Origin: Janthinobacterium sp. 17J80-10
GTDB taxonomy: Bacteria > Pseudomonadota > Gammaproteobacteria > Burkholderiales > Burkholderiaceae_D
DNA length: 64,000 nucleotides
Direction of reading: 5' to 3'
NCBI RefSeq assembly: GCF_004114795.1
Contig: NZ_CP035311.1
Location: 1,736,001-1,800,000, forward strand
Part shown: positions 1 to 8,847 of the stretch, piece by piece
How positions within the stretch are numbered: position 1 is the stretch's first letter
Layout of the letters: each line of letters starts with the position of its first letter
Made by a program: the position numbers and the translations under genes
The notes under the pieces: generated by a model
Seen by the model: only the letters and a program-made list of their open reading frames with translations
What the model was told of the DNA's origin: nothing
Databases searched by the model: none

Positions 1-838
1 GGATGCGGTGCAGCGCAGCGCCCAGCGGCTGCCCGATGACCGCGTCAAATTCCGGCTGGGTCAGCAAGCCCTGGCGCAGCAGCTGGCCAAGCACCACATT
101 GCGCCGCTTCAGCGCCCGCTCTGGGTTCTTGACGGGGTTGTAATACTGGGTGCCTTTGAGCATGCCGACCAGGGTGGCGCTTTCGGCCACGCTCAGTTGC
201 GCCGCCGGCTTGCCGAAATACGTGCGCGCGCCCATCTCGATGCCGTAGGCGTTGTACAGGAATGGCACTGTGTTGAGATAGATTTCAAGGATTTCCTGCT
301 TGTCGTATGCACGTTCGATCTTCAGCGCAGTCAGCATTTCACGCGCCTTGCGGTGCACGCTGCGGGTGCGGCCGATCTCTTCGGGAAAGAGGTTGCGCGC
401 CAGTTGCTGGGTAATGGTCGAGCCGCCCTGGTCGCGCCCGCTCAGGGTGTGCGCCACTGCCAGCGCAGTGCGGCGCAGGTCGACGCCGCTGTGTTCAAAG
501 AAGCGCTGGTCTTCGGTCGCGATCAGCGCGCGCAACACATGGGGCGCTACCTGCTTCAGCGCAATCTGTTCCTGCTGCTTCTGGCGGAATTCTCCCAGCA
601 CGCTGCCATCGGCGGCCAGGATGATGCTTGGCCGGGCATGGCGGACTTTTTCCACGATGTCCAGTTCGGGCACGCTGGGCAATAGCCAGGCGAGGTAAGT
701 CAGGCCGGAAAGCAGGGCGACACTGATGCACACGCCGATTGCCGTGGCGAACCCGCGCAACAGCCGGCGCCAGAATCGTTTGCCGGAAACGGCGGCAATG
801 TCGGAATTGTTTTTGTTGAGCAAAGCCGTATCTCCCAT
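1..838 (-). CDS. Penicillin-binding protein 1 family (glycosyltransferase 51), N-terminal part
   Basis: Peptidoglycan glycosyltransferase of the class A PBP family, which polymerises lipid II at the periplasmic face of the inner membrane. About 279 codons are present and the gene runs off the left edge. The start is the ATG at 838 (MGDTALLNKNN). A short cytoplasmic N-terminus with an FWRRLL basic patch is followed by one membrane anchor (residues about 25-50). The GT51 hallmarks follow: EDQRFFEHSGVD, with the catalytic Glu in ED, then GGSTITQQLARNLF, RKAREM and EIYLNTVPF. The transpeptidase domain, if there is one, lies outside the window, so a bifunctional PBP1a cannot be separated from a shorter relative. 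The gene has its own 156-bp upstream gap after selD. Confidence 0.88.
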   Translation of the reverse strand, partial: MGDTALLNKNNSDIAAVSGKRFWRRLLRGFATAIGVCISVALLSGLTYLAWLLPSVPELDIVEKVRHARPSIILAADGSVLGEFRQKQQEQIALKQVAPHVLRALIATEDQRFFEHSGVDLRRTALAVAHTLSGRDQGGSTITQQLARNLFPEEIGRTRSVHRKAREMLTALKIERAYDKQEILEIYLNTVPFLYNAYGIEMGARTYFGKPAAQLSVAESATLVGMLKGTQYYNPVKNPERALKRRNVVLGQLLRQGLLTQPEFDAVIGQPLGAALHRI

Positions 839-994
839 GCAATCATCGCGCATTGGCCTGCGCGTATGGCATGTATGGGAGGTTAACCTTGCAAGGGAAG
901 ACGGCGAAAAAAATCAGGCCGCCAAAGTGACCTGGTTCACATTGAAATTACCAGCAGGAATAATTAATTCTCGCAGTATTGTTTTACAACAAAA

Positions 995-2053
995 TCAGCC
1001 GGTGACTTGTACCCTGGCGGCACCATCCGTCATTTCGCCGATGACAGCCGCATCCGCAAAGCCTTCGCGATGGAAAATTTCTAGTACCTGGTCGACGGCA
1101 TCGGCAGCGCACGATACCAGCAAGCCGCCGGAAGTCTGCGGGTCGGTCAGCAAGGCTTGCTGCACCGGTGTGATGCCGGCGGCCAGGTCGACATCGTGAC
1201 CATAGCCTGCCCAGTTGCGCCCCGATGCTCCGGTAATGAAGCCGCCCTCGGCCAGTTGTGCGACGCCCGGCAGCAACGGCACTTGCGCCATGTCGAGGCG
1301 CACGGTGAGCCCGGCGCCGCGCGCCAGCTCCAGCGCATGGCCCAGCAGGCCGAAGCCGGTGACATCGGTCAGGGCATGCACGCCCGGCAGCTCCGACAGC
1401 GCCTTGCCGGGCTTGTTGAGCTTGGTGGTATTGGCAATCATGGCGGCATAGCCCGCGGCATCCAGGGCATTCTTTTTCAATGCAGCGGACAGTACGCCCA
1501 CGCCGAGCGGCTTGCCGAGGATGAGCTTGTCGCCGGCGCGGGCATCGGCATTGCGCTTGATCTTCGAGGGATGCACGATGCCCATCACGACCAGGCCATA
1601 GATCGGTTCGACCGAATCAATGGTATGGCCACCGGCGATCGGGATGCCGGCTTCGGCGCAGGCCGCTTCGCCGCCCTGGATGATCTTGCCGATGATATCG
1701 ATGGGCAACTGGTTGACCGGCATGGCCACCAGCGCCAGCGCCATGATTGGCGTGCCGCCCATGGCATACACGTCGGAAATCGCATTGGTGGCTGCGATGC
1801 GGCCAAAGTCGAAGGGATCGTCGACGATGGGCATGAAAAAATCGGTGGTGGCGATCAGCGCCTGCTCATCGTTCAATTTGTAGACGGCGGCGTCATCCGC
1901 CGTCTCTATGCCAACCAGTAATTCCTTTGGCACCGGGAAGCCGCTGGATTTTTTCAGGATTTCGGACAGGATGCCGGGTGCGATCTTGCAGCCGCAACCG
2001 CCGCCGTGTGAAAACGAAGTGAGCCGGATGCCGGGTTCGATGGGTGCATTCAT
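995..2053 (-). CDS. selD: Selenide, water dikinase (SelD; SenC role in selenoneine synthesis)
   Basis: Makes selenophosphate from selenide and ATP. The protein is 352 aa, the normal family length. The N-terminal motif SHGGGCGCK carries catalytic Cys20 (Cys, not selenocysteine) and Lys23. The ATP-binding segment TTDFFMPIVDDPFDFGRIAATNAISDVYAMGG follows the family pattern (quoted here only as its key residues: TTDFF, DDPFDFG, NAISDVYAMGG). The start ATG overlaps the senB stop as ATGA (2050-2053), so the two are translationally coupled. Known biology: in sen clusters a SelD paralogue (SenC) supplies selenophosphate to the selenosugar synthase SenB. Inference: that is its main job here, although it could also feed tRNA selenouridine synthesis, for which no gene is in the window. 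Confidence 0.95.
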   Translation of the reverse strand: MNAPIEPGIRLTSFSHGGGCGCKIAPGILSEILKKSSGFPVPKELLVGIETADDAAVYKLNDEQALIATTDFFMPIVDDPFDFGRIAATNAISDVYAMGGTPIMALALVAMPVNQLPIDIIGKIIQGGEAACAEAGIPIAGGHTIDSVEPIYGLVVMGIVHPSKIKRNADARAGDKLILGKPLGVGVLSAALKKNALDAAGYAAMIANTTKLNKPGKALSELPGVHALTDVTGFGLLGHALELARGAGLTVRLDMAQVPLLPGVAQLAEGGFITGASGRNWAGYGHDVDLAAGITPVQQALLTDPQTSGGLLVSCAADAVDQVLEIFHREGFADAAVIGEMTDGAARVQVTG

Positions 2054-3075
2054 GGGGAAGTAGTCCTGTGTGTGTCCTTGCTGTGAAGCATATTATCCAC
2101 CAACTCCAGCAGGGTCGCCTGCTCGCGCTGCGGCGCGAACAAAGGTGTGCGCGCCTGGCATTGCTGAAGAAGCCGGGCATAAAATTCCGTGTCTGTGGCG
2201 GCGCGCTCGATGGCTTGCGCCAGTGCGGCACTGTCACCCGGCGCAAAATAGCCGGCATAATCGTCACCAAGCATGCCGCGGTTGCCGGGAATATCCGATG
2301 CCAGCACCGGCACGCCGGAGGTGAGCGCCTCGATGATGACATTGGCGCCGCCTTCCATGCGCGAAGTAATTACCATCAGATGGCTGCGTCTCAGGCGGCG
2401 GCGCGTTTCGCCATGGGGCAGCGCATTCAGCCAGTGGTAATTGTGCAGGCACTTTGCTGTAGTTTCGGCTTGCACCGCCAGGCCCGCATCCAGCGCGCCG
2501 CCGATGTGCCGCAGGCGGATGCGTGGCAGCGAGAGCAGGGCGGCTGCGCGCATGAACGTGGCTGGATCCTTTTCTTCGCGCAAGTGGCCGATCATGCAGA
2601 CATCGAAGTGCCGCATCCGGCGCTTGACCTCGGCGCTGATGGATTTGAGCGCGGGCGCAGACTGGTAGACGACACTGGCCCTGGTGCGCACTTCCGGCGG
2701 AAGTGCCTGCAAGCCGGCCTGTTGCAGCACCACCAGGCGGTCGGCGCGCATCAGGCTCCGGGCCGCGGCGGCATCGGTATGGATATCGCGATACAGGTCG
2801 GTGCCGGTCAGCACCAGCAGCACCGGTATGCCCGGGTAGTGTTTTTCCAGCGAGACCAGGGCCGCTGCGGAGCGGCGCGCATGCAGGGCAATCACGAGTT
2901 CGGGGGCGCGCGGCAAAGGCGGTAGCGGCAATGTCGTGCCGTCACCGCTGTGCAAAATCGTGACCGCATATTGCTCGCCCAGCATGTGTGCCCAGCGCCT
3001 GGCGGTTTGCCAGTTGCCGTTATTGGCATTTGCCAGGGCAGGGCTGATCATGACAATATGTGATTTCAACCGCAT
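2050..3075 (-). CDS. senB: Selenosugar synthase SenB (GT-B glycosyltransferase family)
   Basis: 341-aa glycosyltransferase-like protein of the family that joins selenophosphate to a UDP-sugar to give a selenosugar, the second step of selenoneine synthesis. The N-terminus (VMISPALANANNGNWQTARR) is the recognisable signature of this family. A GT-B C-terminal half follows, with SRMEGGANVIIEAL and DIPGNRGMLGDDY for nucleotide-sugar binding. It is leftward, first in a two-gene operon with selD (ATGA overlap), and faces senA with 13 bp between start codons. A weak ribosome site (GGGA) precedes the ATG. Assignment rests on the motifs and on its neighbours SelD and an EgtB-like protein; alone it would only be called a glycosyltransferase. 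Confidence 0.88.
   Translation of the reverse strand: MRLKSHIVMISPALANANNGNWQTARRWAHMLGEQYAVTILHSGDGTTLPLPPLPRAPELVIALHARRSAAALVSLEKHYPGIPVLLVLTGTDLYRDIHTDAAAARSLMRADRLVVLQQAGLQALPPEVRTRASVVYQSAPALKSISAEVKRRMRHFDVCMIGHLREEKDPATFMRAAALLSLPRIRLRHIGGALDAGLAVQAETTAKCLHNYHWLNALPHGETRRRLRRSHLMVITSRMEGGANVIIEALTSGVPVLASDIPGNRGMLGDDYAGYFAPGDSAALAQAIERAATDTEFYARLLQQCQARTPLFAPQREQATLLELVDNMLHSKDTHRTTSP
3030..3057 (+). promoter_or_regulatory. Candidate senA promoter inside senB coding sequence
   Basis: TTGCCA at 3030-3035, a 16-bp spacer, and GACAAT at 3052-3057, giving a start near 3064 and a leader of about 25 nt to the senA ATG at 3089. The match is moderate. It is proposed mainly because the 13-bp gap between senA and senB leaves no room for a promoter outside coding sequence. 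Confidence 0.3.
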
Positions 3076-3088
3076 GGTTTCCCAATAA

Positions 3089-4297
3089 ATGACGCCATCC
3101 CCGTTATCCGTGAATGTCTCGTTCCGTCAGGCATCGCCGCCTGAACTGGCGCTTGCCTTGCGCGATGCGCGTGATTATACGTTGCTCCTGTTCGAGCGAT
3201 TTCTCGAGGCCGGGCTGGATGCGCCGGCACGCGTGCCGCGCCTGGCGATCGTCAATCCGCCGCTGTGGGAACTGGGTCATATCGCCTGGTTTGCCGAGTG
3301 GTATATCCTGCGCGAGGCGCAATCCAGTCATCCGGCGGCAGCCGAACACCCCTCCATGCTGCGTTATGGCGATGACTGGTTCGATTCCAATACGGTGCCG
3401 CACGATGCCCGCTGGACGCTCGGCCTGCCTAGCGCCGGCCCCCTGAAAACCTATTGCCGCGAAGTGCTGGACCGGGTGCTGGACAAGCTCGCGCGCACAC
3501 CCGCGCGCGAAGACAAACTTTATCCTTACCGTTTGGCGCTGGCGCACGAAGACATGCATGGCGAAGCCTTTGCCTATACCTTGCAGACGCTGGGCCTGGC
3601 CGCGCCCGCGCAGCCAGGCCGGCAGCAGGCGAGCGCCGGGCCATCGCGCGAAATCCGTTTTGCCGGCGGCAGCTTCCTGCGCGGCAGCGCTCCCGATAAC
3701 GGCTTTGTCTTTGACAATGAGAAATGGGCCCATGCCTGCTACGTGCCGCCGTTTGCGATGGATGCGGCACTGGTATCCAATGCGCAATACGGCGAATTCG
3801 TGGCAGACGGCGGCTACGATAATCCACGCTTCTGGACACCGGCCGCACGGGCCTGGCTGCTGCGGCAGGAACGTTCGGCGCCACAGGGATGGCAGCGCGA
3901 GGGAAAAGGCTGGCTGACCCAGCGCTTCGGCCGCCCGATGATGCTGGCGCCGCAGGAGCCGGTGCGCCATGTCAGCCTGTATGAAGCGCAGGCCTATTGC
4001 GCCTGGGCCGGCAGGCGCCTGCCGGGTGAAGCCGAATGGGAGTATGCCGCGCTGGACGGACATCCGCAGTTTCGCTGGGGGGAGCTGTGGGAATGGACGG
4101 CTTCGCCGTTCGAACCGTATCCCGGCTTTACCGCGGATGCCTACCGCGAGTACTCGGCGCCGTGGTTCGGCTCGCACCAGGCGGTGCGCGGCGCCTCGTT
4201 TGCCACGCAACCGCGCCTGCGTTCGGCGAAGTACCGCAATTTCTATCTGCCGGAGCGCGCGGATATCTTTGTCGGCTTTCGCACTTGCGCGCAATAG
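3089..4297 (+). CDS. senA: Selenoneine synthase SenA (EgtB-like non-heme iron enzyme)
   Basis: 402-aa relative of the sulfoxide synthase EgtB. It is expected to form the carbon-selenium bond between a selenosugar and hercynine in an iron-dependent oxidative step. The N-terminal DinB-like domain provides the iron ligands: His64 in WELGHIAWF, and His153 and His157 in AHEDMHGE. A formylglycine-generating-enzyme-like (FGE/sulfatase-modifying) domain follows, from EIRFAGGSFLRGS at about residue 188 through VSLYEAQAYCAWAGRRLPGEAEWE to VGFRTCAQ at the C-terminus. It is transcribed away from senB-selD. The hercynine methyltransferase EgtD is not in this window. Without the neighbours it would be called EgtB-like; the senB/selD context makes selenium the likely substrate. 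Confidence 0.9.
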   Translation: MTPSPLSVNVSFRQASPPELALALRDARDYTLLLFERFLEAGLDAPARVPRLAIVNPPLWELGHIAWFAEWYILREAQSSHPAAAEHPSMLRYGDDWFDSNTVPHDARWTLGLPSAGPLKTYCREVLDRVLDKLARTPAREDKLYPYRLALAHEDMHGEAFAYTLQTLGLAAPAQPGRQQASAGPSREIRFAGGSFLRGSAPDNGFVFDNEKWAHACYVPPFAMDAALVSNAQYGEFVADGGYDNPRFWTPAARAWLLRQERSAPQGWQREGKGWLTQRFGRPMMLAPQEPVRHVSLYEAQAYCAWAGRRLPGEAEWEYAALDGHPQFRWGELWEWTASPFEPYPGFTADAYREYSAPWFGSHQAVRGASFATQPRLRSAKYRNFYLPERADIFVGFRTCAQ

Positions 4298-4316
4298 CCT
4301 GACGGCACAACTGAAA

Positions 4317-4346
4317 ACGGCCGCCGGATTTGCATCCGGCGGCCGT
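4317..4346. terminator. Bidirectional intrinsic terminator between senA and the DEAD-box helicase gene
   Basis: A perfect 13-bp stem (ACGGCCGCCGGAT with ATCCGGCGGCCGT) and a TTGC loop, placed between two convergent genes. Leftward transcripts meet a TTTT run after the stem, so it looks best for the helicase gene; on the senA side the T tract is weak. Confidence 0.75.
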
Positions 4347-4371
4347 CCTTATTGCGGACTATTTATGCGGA

Positions 4372-5763
4372 TCAGCGATCGCCATACGAACGGCGCGGGC
4401 TGTCGCCCTTGTAGCCGCCTTCCTTGCGCGGCGCCGAAGGCTTGCTGAAAGTACGCTGGCCCGGCTTGGCACTGTTGCCGGCATTGCCGCCAGCACTGCG
4501 GCCTGCGCCCGGCTTCCAGCCGCCCGGCTTGCGCGCGGAACGTGGCGCCGATGCCGTCTTTTTCGGCTCGAAGCCTTCGATCACGTCGACCGGAATCGTT
4601 TGCTTGGTGAAGCGTTCGATGCGCTTGACGTTCATGCCTTCCGCATGGTTTACCAGCGAAATCGCCAGGCCATTGCGGCCGGCGCGGCCGGTACGGCCGA
4701 TGCGGTGCACGTAATCTTCCGGGAATTTCGGCAAGTCATAGTTGAACACGTGGGTGATCGCCGGCACGTCGATGCCGCGGGCGGCAACGTCGGTTGCGAC
4801 CAGCACGCGGACCTGGCCATTGCGCATGGCGTTCAGGGTGCGGTTGCGGGCGCCCTGGTGCATGTCGCCATGCAGCGCGGCAGCAGCGAAGCCGGCGATG
4901 TTCAGGCGGTCGGCCAGCGTATCGGCGTCGCGCTTGGTGGCGGTAAACACCACTGCCTGATCCATGGTGGTATCGGTCAGCAAGTGGTCGAGCATGCGGT
5001 TCTTGTGCGACAGGTCATCGACGAAATGCACGCGCTGCTGGATGTTTTCATGCTTGTTGCCGGCGCTGGCGATCTGGATCACCTGCGGCTCGCGGGTGAT
5101 GCGACGGGCCATCGAGCCAACCACGCCATCCAGCGTGGCCGAGAACAGCATGGTCTGGCGGGTTGCCGGGGTGGCAGCGACGATTTTTTCGATATCTTCG
5201 ATAAAGCCCATGTCGAGCATGCGGTCGGCTTCATCCAGCACCAGGATTTCCAGTTGCGAAAAGTCGATCTTGCCCGAATCCATATGGTCGATCAGGCGGC
5301 CAGGCGTTGCCACCAGAATTTCAGGATTGCGCGACAGCAATTGCATTTGTTTCGGGTAAGGCATGCCGCCCAGGATCGACACGGCCTTGACGCGGCGCAT
5401 ATGGATGCCGTACTTGTCGGTGGCGGTGGTCACTTGCAGGGCCAGTTCGCGGGTCGGTGTCAGCACCAGCATTTTCGGCTGGGCCGGCTGGAAGCGGGGA
5501 CGGTCGCCACGTGCGCGCGCTGACTGGCGTTCCTGGTTCGCGGTCTTGCCGGCCTGCTCGGCTTCGGCATTGGCGAATTTGTGCAGCGACGGCAGCATGA
5601 AAGCGGCAGTCTTGCCGGAGCCGGTTTGCGAGGACACCAGCAGGTCGCGGCCTTCGATGGCTGCGGGAACGGCTTGCTGTTGCACTGCGGTCGGCTCGGT
5701 ATAGCCGGCATCGGTCAGTGCCTTGAGAATGGACGCGTGCAAGCCTAATGCTTCAAAAGTCAT
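4372..5763 (-). CDS. DEAD-box ATP-dependent RNA helicase, RhlE-like
   Basis: 463-aa cytoplasmic RNA helicase that remodels RNA or ribosome assembly intermediates. Motifs in order: Q motif region YTEPTAVQQQAV (21-32), Walker A SQTGSGKT (45-52), PTRELA, TPGRL, the DEAD box in VLDEADRMLDMGF, SAT, and C-domain motifs including VLVATDVAARGIDVP and HRIGRTGRAG. A basic, Gly/Ser/Arg-rich tail follows, typical of RNA-contacting extensions. The core agrees best with the RhlE group; RhlB, SrmB or DbpA are less likely because the DbpA RNA-binding domain is absent. The gene stands alone, with a 374-bp region upstream and a shared terminator downstream. Confidence 0.92.
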   Translation of the reverse strand: MTFEALGLHASILKALTDAGYTEPTAVQQQAVPAAIEGRDLLVSSQTGSGKTAAFMLPSLHKFANAEAEQAGKTANQERQSARARGDRPRFQPAQPKMLVLTPTRELALQVTTATDKYGIHMRRVKAVSILGGMPYPKQMQLLSRNPEILVATPGRLIDHMDSGKIDFSQLEILVLDEADRMLDMGFIEDIEKIVAATPATRQTMLFSATLDGVVGSMARRITREPQVIQIASAGNKHENIQQRVHFVDDLSHKNRMLDHLLTDTTMDQAVVFTATKRDADTLADRLNIAGFAAAALHGDMHQGARNRTLNAMRNGQVRVLVATDVAARGIDVPAITHVFNYDLPKFPEDYVHRIGRTGRAGRNGLAISLVNHAEGMNVKRIERFTKQTIPVDVIEGFEPKKTASAPRSARKPGGWKPGAGRSAGGNAGNSAKPGQRTFSKPSAPRKEGGYKGDSPRRSYGDR

Positions 5764-6085
5764 TATTTTCTTTCGTAAAGATCAGCGCCGCGCACCATGA
5801 AAGATGCACGCGCGCAAAAAATGCAACGCCAACCAACGAAACGACTGAAAACTCGAAAAGATTCGTAGATTGTCAGATTTCGGCACAGAAAGCTTTGCGC
5901 CGGGACGGTGTTCAACTATAGACACCAGGGGCGGGAGGGCTTTGACGTGAAGCGAAGGGTTCGCGATGCGACAAGGTGATGCTTAAGCAGCGCATGTTGC
6001 ACTGCAAGGTCGTTATTCTACAGGGGAAATCAACTTTGCGCAGGTTTCTTTTCGGCTAAAGGCGTTGCGGGGCGGGGCAGACAGC
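5764..6085. other. Intergenic region upstream of the helicase gene
   Basis: About 320 bp between the helicase start and the fabI terminator. No protein-like frame and no RNA gene was recognised. The length would allow a long 5' leader, which DEAD-box helicase mRNAs often have, but I could not pick a convincing promoter by eye. Confidence 0.4.
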
Positions 6086-6108
6086 AAAAAGGCGGCTTGC
6101 GCCGCCTT
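6086..6108 (-). terminator. Intrinsic terminator of fabI
   Basis: Leftward hairpin with arms AAGGCGGC and GCCGCCTT, a 4-nt loop (6097-6100), and a run of five T residues read on the minus strand (6086-6090). It lies about 30 bp past the fabI stop. Confidence 0.82.
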
Positions 6109-6137
6109 GTCTTGCCTGCCTTGCCAATTGCTCTGGA

Positions 6138-6929
6138 TCAGGCGTAGTCAGCCTGGTTCAGGCCCATGCCATGCGAAAATCCGCAGTCGACATAGGTGAT
6201 TTCGCCGGTAATGCCGGAAGCCAGGTCCGACAGCAGGAAGGCGGCCGTATTGCCGACGTCATCGATGGTGACATTGCGGCGCAGCGGCGCGTGCGAAGCG
6301 ACGAAGCCGAGCAGCTTGCCGAAGTCCTGGATGCCGCTGGCGGCCAGGGTCTTGATCGGGCCGGCGGAAATGCCGTTGACGCGCACGCCTTGCGGCCCGA
6401 GCGATTCTGCGGTGTAGCGCACGCTGGCTTCCAGCGACGCCTTGGCCAGACCCATGGTGTTGTAGTTCGGAATGGCACGCATGGCGCCCAGGTAGCTCAG
6501 GGTCAGCAGGGCTGCCTTGTCGCTCAGCATCGGGCGTGCGGCCTTGGCCATGGCCGGGAAGCTGTAGGCGGATATGTCATGGGCGATGCGGAAGCCTTCG
6601 CGCGACAGGCCATCGAGGAAGTCTCCGGCGATGGCTTCGCGCGGGGCAAAGCCGATGGCGTGCACCAGGCCATCGAGCTTGTCCCAGGATTTGCCGAGGT
6701 CGGCGAAGAGGGCATTGATCTGCTCGTCGCTGCCGACGTCGCAGTCAAAAATCAGGTCGCTGCCGAATTCCTTGGCAAAATCGGTGATGCGGTCCTTGAA
6801 ACGCTCGCCAACATAGGTGAAGGCCAGCTCGGCGCCTTCGCGCTTGCAGGCCGTGGCAATGCCGTAGGCGATGGAGCGGTTCGACAACAGGCCCGTGATC
6901 AGGATTTTTTTGCCTTGCAAGAATGCCAT
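6138..6929 (-). CDS. fabI: Enoyl-[acyl-carrier-protein] reductase (NADH)
   Basis: Reduces trans-2-enoyl-ACP in the last step of each type II fatty acid elongation cycle. At 263 aa it matches E. coli FabI. The divergent SDR nucleotide motif [13 protein letters not shown] is at 13-25. The catalytic Tyr-X6-Lys is in [11 protein letters not shown], with the preceding Tyr in [12 protein letters not shown]. The conserved substrate-loop sequence [14 protein letters not shown] is also present. A ribosome site (GGAG) lies 7 nt ahead of the ATG at 6929. It is monocistronic, facing yejA across 56 bp. Confidence 0.96.
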   Translation of the reverse strand: MAFLQGKKILITGLLSNRSIAYGIATACKREGAELAFTYVGERFKDRITDFAKEFGSDLIFDCDVGSDEQINALFADLGKSWDKLDGLVHAIGFAPREAIAGDFLDGLSREGFRIAHDISAYSFPAMAKAARPMLSDKAALLTLSYLGAMRAIPNYNTMGLAKASLEASVRYTAESLGPQGVRVNGISAGPIKTLAASGIQDFGKLLGFVASHAPLRRNVTIDDVGNTAAFLLSDLASGITGEITYVDCGFSHGMGLNQADYA

Positions 6930-6985
6930 GAGATACTCCGAATGTACTGATATAGTGATGCAAACCGAGCGAGATTGTAAGAGTT

Positions 6986-8829
6986 ATGGGCTGCAACGGC
7001 AAATTTTTACGCATGCTTGATAAAAACTTGAAAAAACTGAGAACCCTGACCTTGCTGCTGGCGACCCTCGCCAGCCATAGCGGCGGCGCCTGGGCGGCGC
7101 ATGCTTTTTCCCTATACGACACGCCGAAATACCCGGCGAACTTCACCCATTTCGGCTATGTCAATCCGGATGCGCCCCGGGGGGGGCGCTGTATCTGGCC
7201 AACCCGGACCGGCGCACCAGCTTCGACAAGTTCAACCCGTTTTCGCTCAAGGGTGTCGCCGCGGCCGGTGTTTCCGACCTCATGTTCGAGTCGCTGGCAG
7301 TAAGCTCCGCGGACGAAGTTGCGACCATGTACGGCTTGCTGGCGGACGACATGGTGCTGGCGCCGGACCGCATGTCGATGACGTTCCGGCTCAATCCCAA
7401 GGCCCGCTTCAACAATGGCGACCCGGTGCTTGCGGCGGACGTCAAGCATTCCTTCGATACCCTGATGAGCAAGGGGGCGCCGCAATTCAAGACGATTTTT
7501 GCCGATGTGAAGCAATGCGTGGTGTTGAACGAGCGCACCGTACGCTTCGATTTCAAGACGCAAAACCATGAATTGCCCCTGATTGTCGGCGGTGTGCCGG
7601 TATTTTCGCGCAAATGGGGCGCCAATACCCTGTTCGACAAAATCCAGCTGGAAGCGCCCATTGCCACTGGCCCCTACCTGATCGAGCGCTTCGATGTCGG
7701 CCGCAACATCACCTACAAGCGCAACCCCGATTACTGGGGCAGCGATGTGCCGGCGCGGCGCGGCACGTTCAACTTCGAGCGCATCGTCTACCGTTTTTAC
7801 AAGGATGACGTGGCGCGCCTGGAAGCCTTCAAGGCAGGCGAGTTCGACGTCGTGGTCGAGTACAGCGCGAAGAACTGGGCGCGCAGCTACAAGGGGCCGA
7901 AATTTTCCAGCGGCGAAATCATCAAGCGCGAACTGACTCATTCCAACGGCGCCGGCATGCAGGGTTTCGTGATGAACCTGCGCCGCCCGCAATTCAAGGA
8001 TGCGCGGGTGCGCCAGGCACTGGGCCTGGCACTGGATTATGAATGGATGAACCGGCAGCTGTTCTATGGCCAGTACAAGCGCATCTACTCGTTTTTCAAC
8101 AACAGCGAGATGGCCGCCACCGGCCTGCCCTCGGCGGATGAATTGCGCCTGCTGGAGCCGCTGCGCGACAAGCTCGATCCGGCCGTATTCGGCCAGGCGC
8201 CGGTGCCGCCGGTGACCGATGCGCCATCCTCGCTGCGCGCCAACCTGCTGGCCGCGCGCGACTTGCTGGCACAGGCCGGCTGGACGTACCGCGACGGCGC
8301 CCTGCGCAATGCCAAGGGCGAGCCATTCACCTTTGAGATCATCGATGACCAGGGCGCCTTGTCGCGCGTCGTCAGCGTCTACGTGCGCAACCTGCAAAAA
8401 CTCGGCATCCAGGTCAGCCAGCGCACCGCCGACTACGCGCTGGTGCAAAAGCGCATGGAAGAATTCGATTTCGACATGACCTCCATCCGCTTTCCCGACG
8501 TGACCAGCCCCGGCAATGAAATGTTCGACATGTTTGGCTCCAAAGCGGCCGACCAGAATGGCTCCAACAACGCCTGGGGGCTGAAGGACCCGGCAGTGGA
8601 CCGCCTGGTGGAAGCGCTGGTCAAGGCGGAAACGCGCCGCGAACTGGTCGCCGCCGCGCGCGCGCTGGACCGCGTGCTGCTGCACAAGTACATTGTGGTG
8701 CCGCACTGGTATTCCTCGACCCACCGCGTGGCCTACCGCAACCGCTTCGGCATCCCGGCGGTCGCACCCCTGTATTACCAGGCCAACCCCTACGTGGTGT
8801 CGAGCTGGTGGGAACAGAAGCCGAGATAA
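6986..8829 (+). pseudogene. yejA: Frameshifted YejA-like extracellular solute-binding protein
   Basis: Periplasmic binding protein of a peptide ABC transporter (SBP family 5), broken into two frames. The first part starts at 6986 with a signal peptide (cleavage near AWA-AHA) and reads to DAPRGG. The frame is then lost at a run of eight G (7179-7186). One extra G restores LANPD...SFDKFNPF, which leads straight into the long second frame covering the rest of the protein to 8829. With the repair the product is 614 aa, the normal YejA size, and no other damage is visible. It may be a real mutation, a homopolymer sequencing error, or slippage at the G tract. It is first in an intact yejABEF operon. 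E. coli YejABEF imports microcin C and oligopeptides; the substrate here is unknown. Confidence 0.85.
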
Positions 8830-8847
8830 GAAGAGGATAACGACGCG

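Noticed and set aside
975-1000. TTGTT/AACAA inverted repeat after selD as a possible terminator
   Set aside because: The stem is only five A-T-rich pairs and would be too weak.
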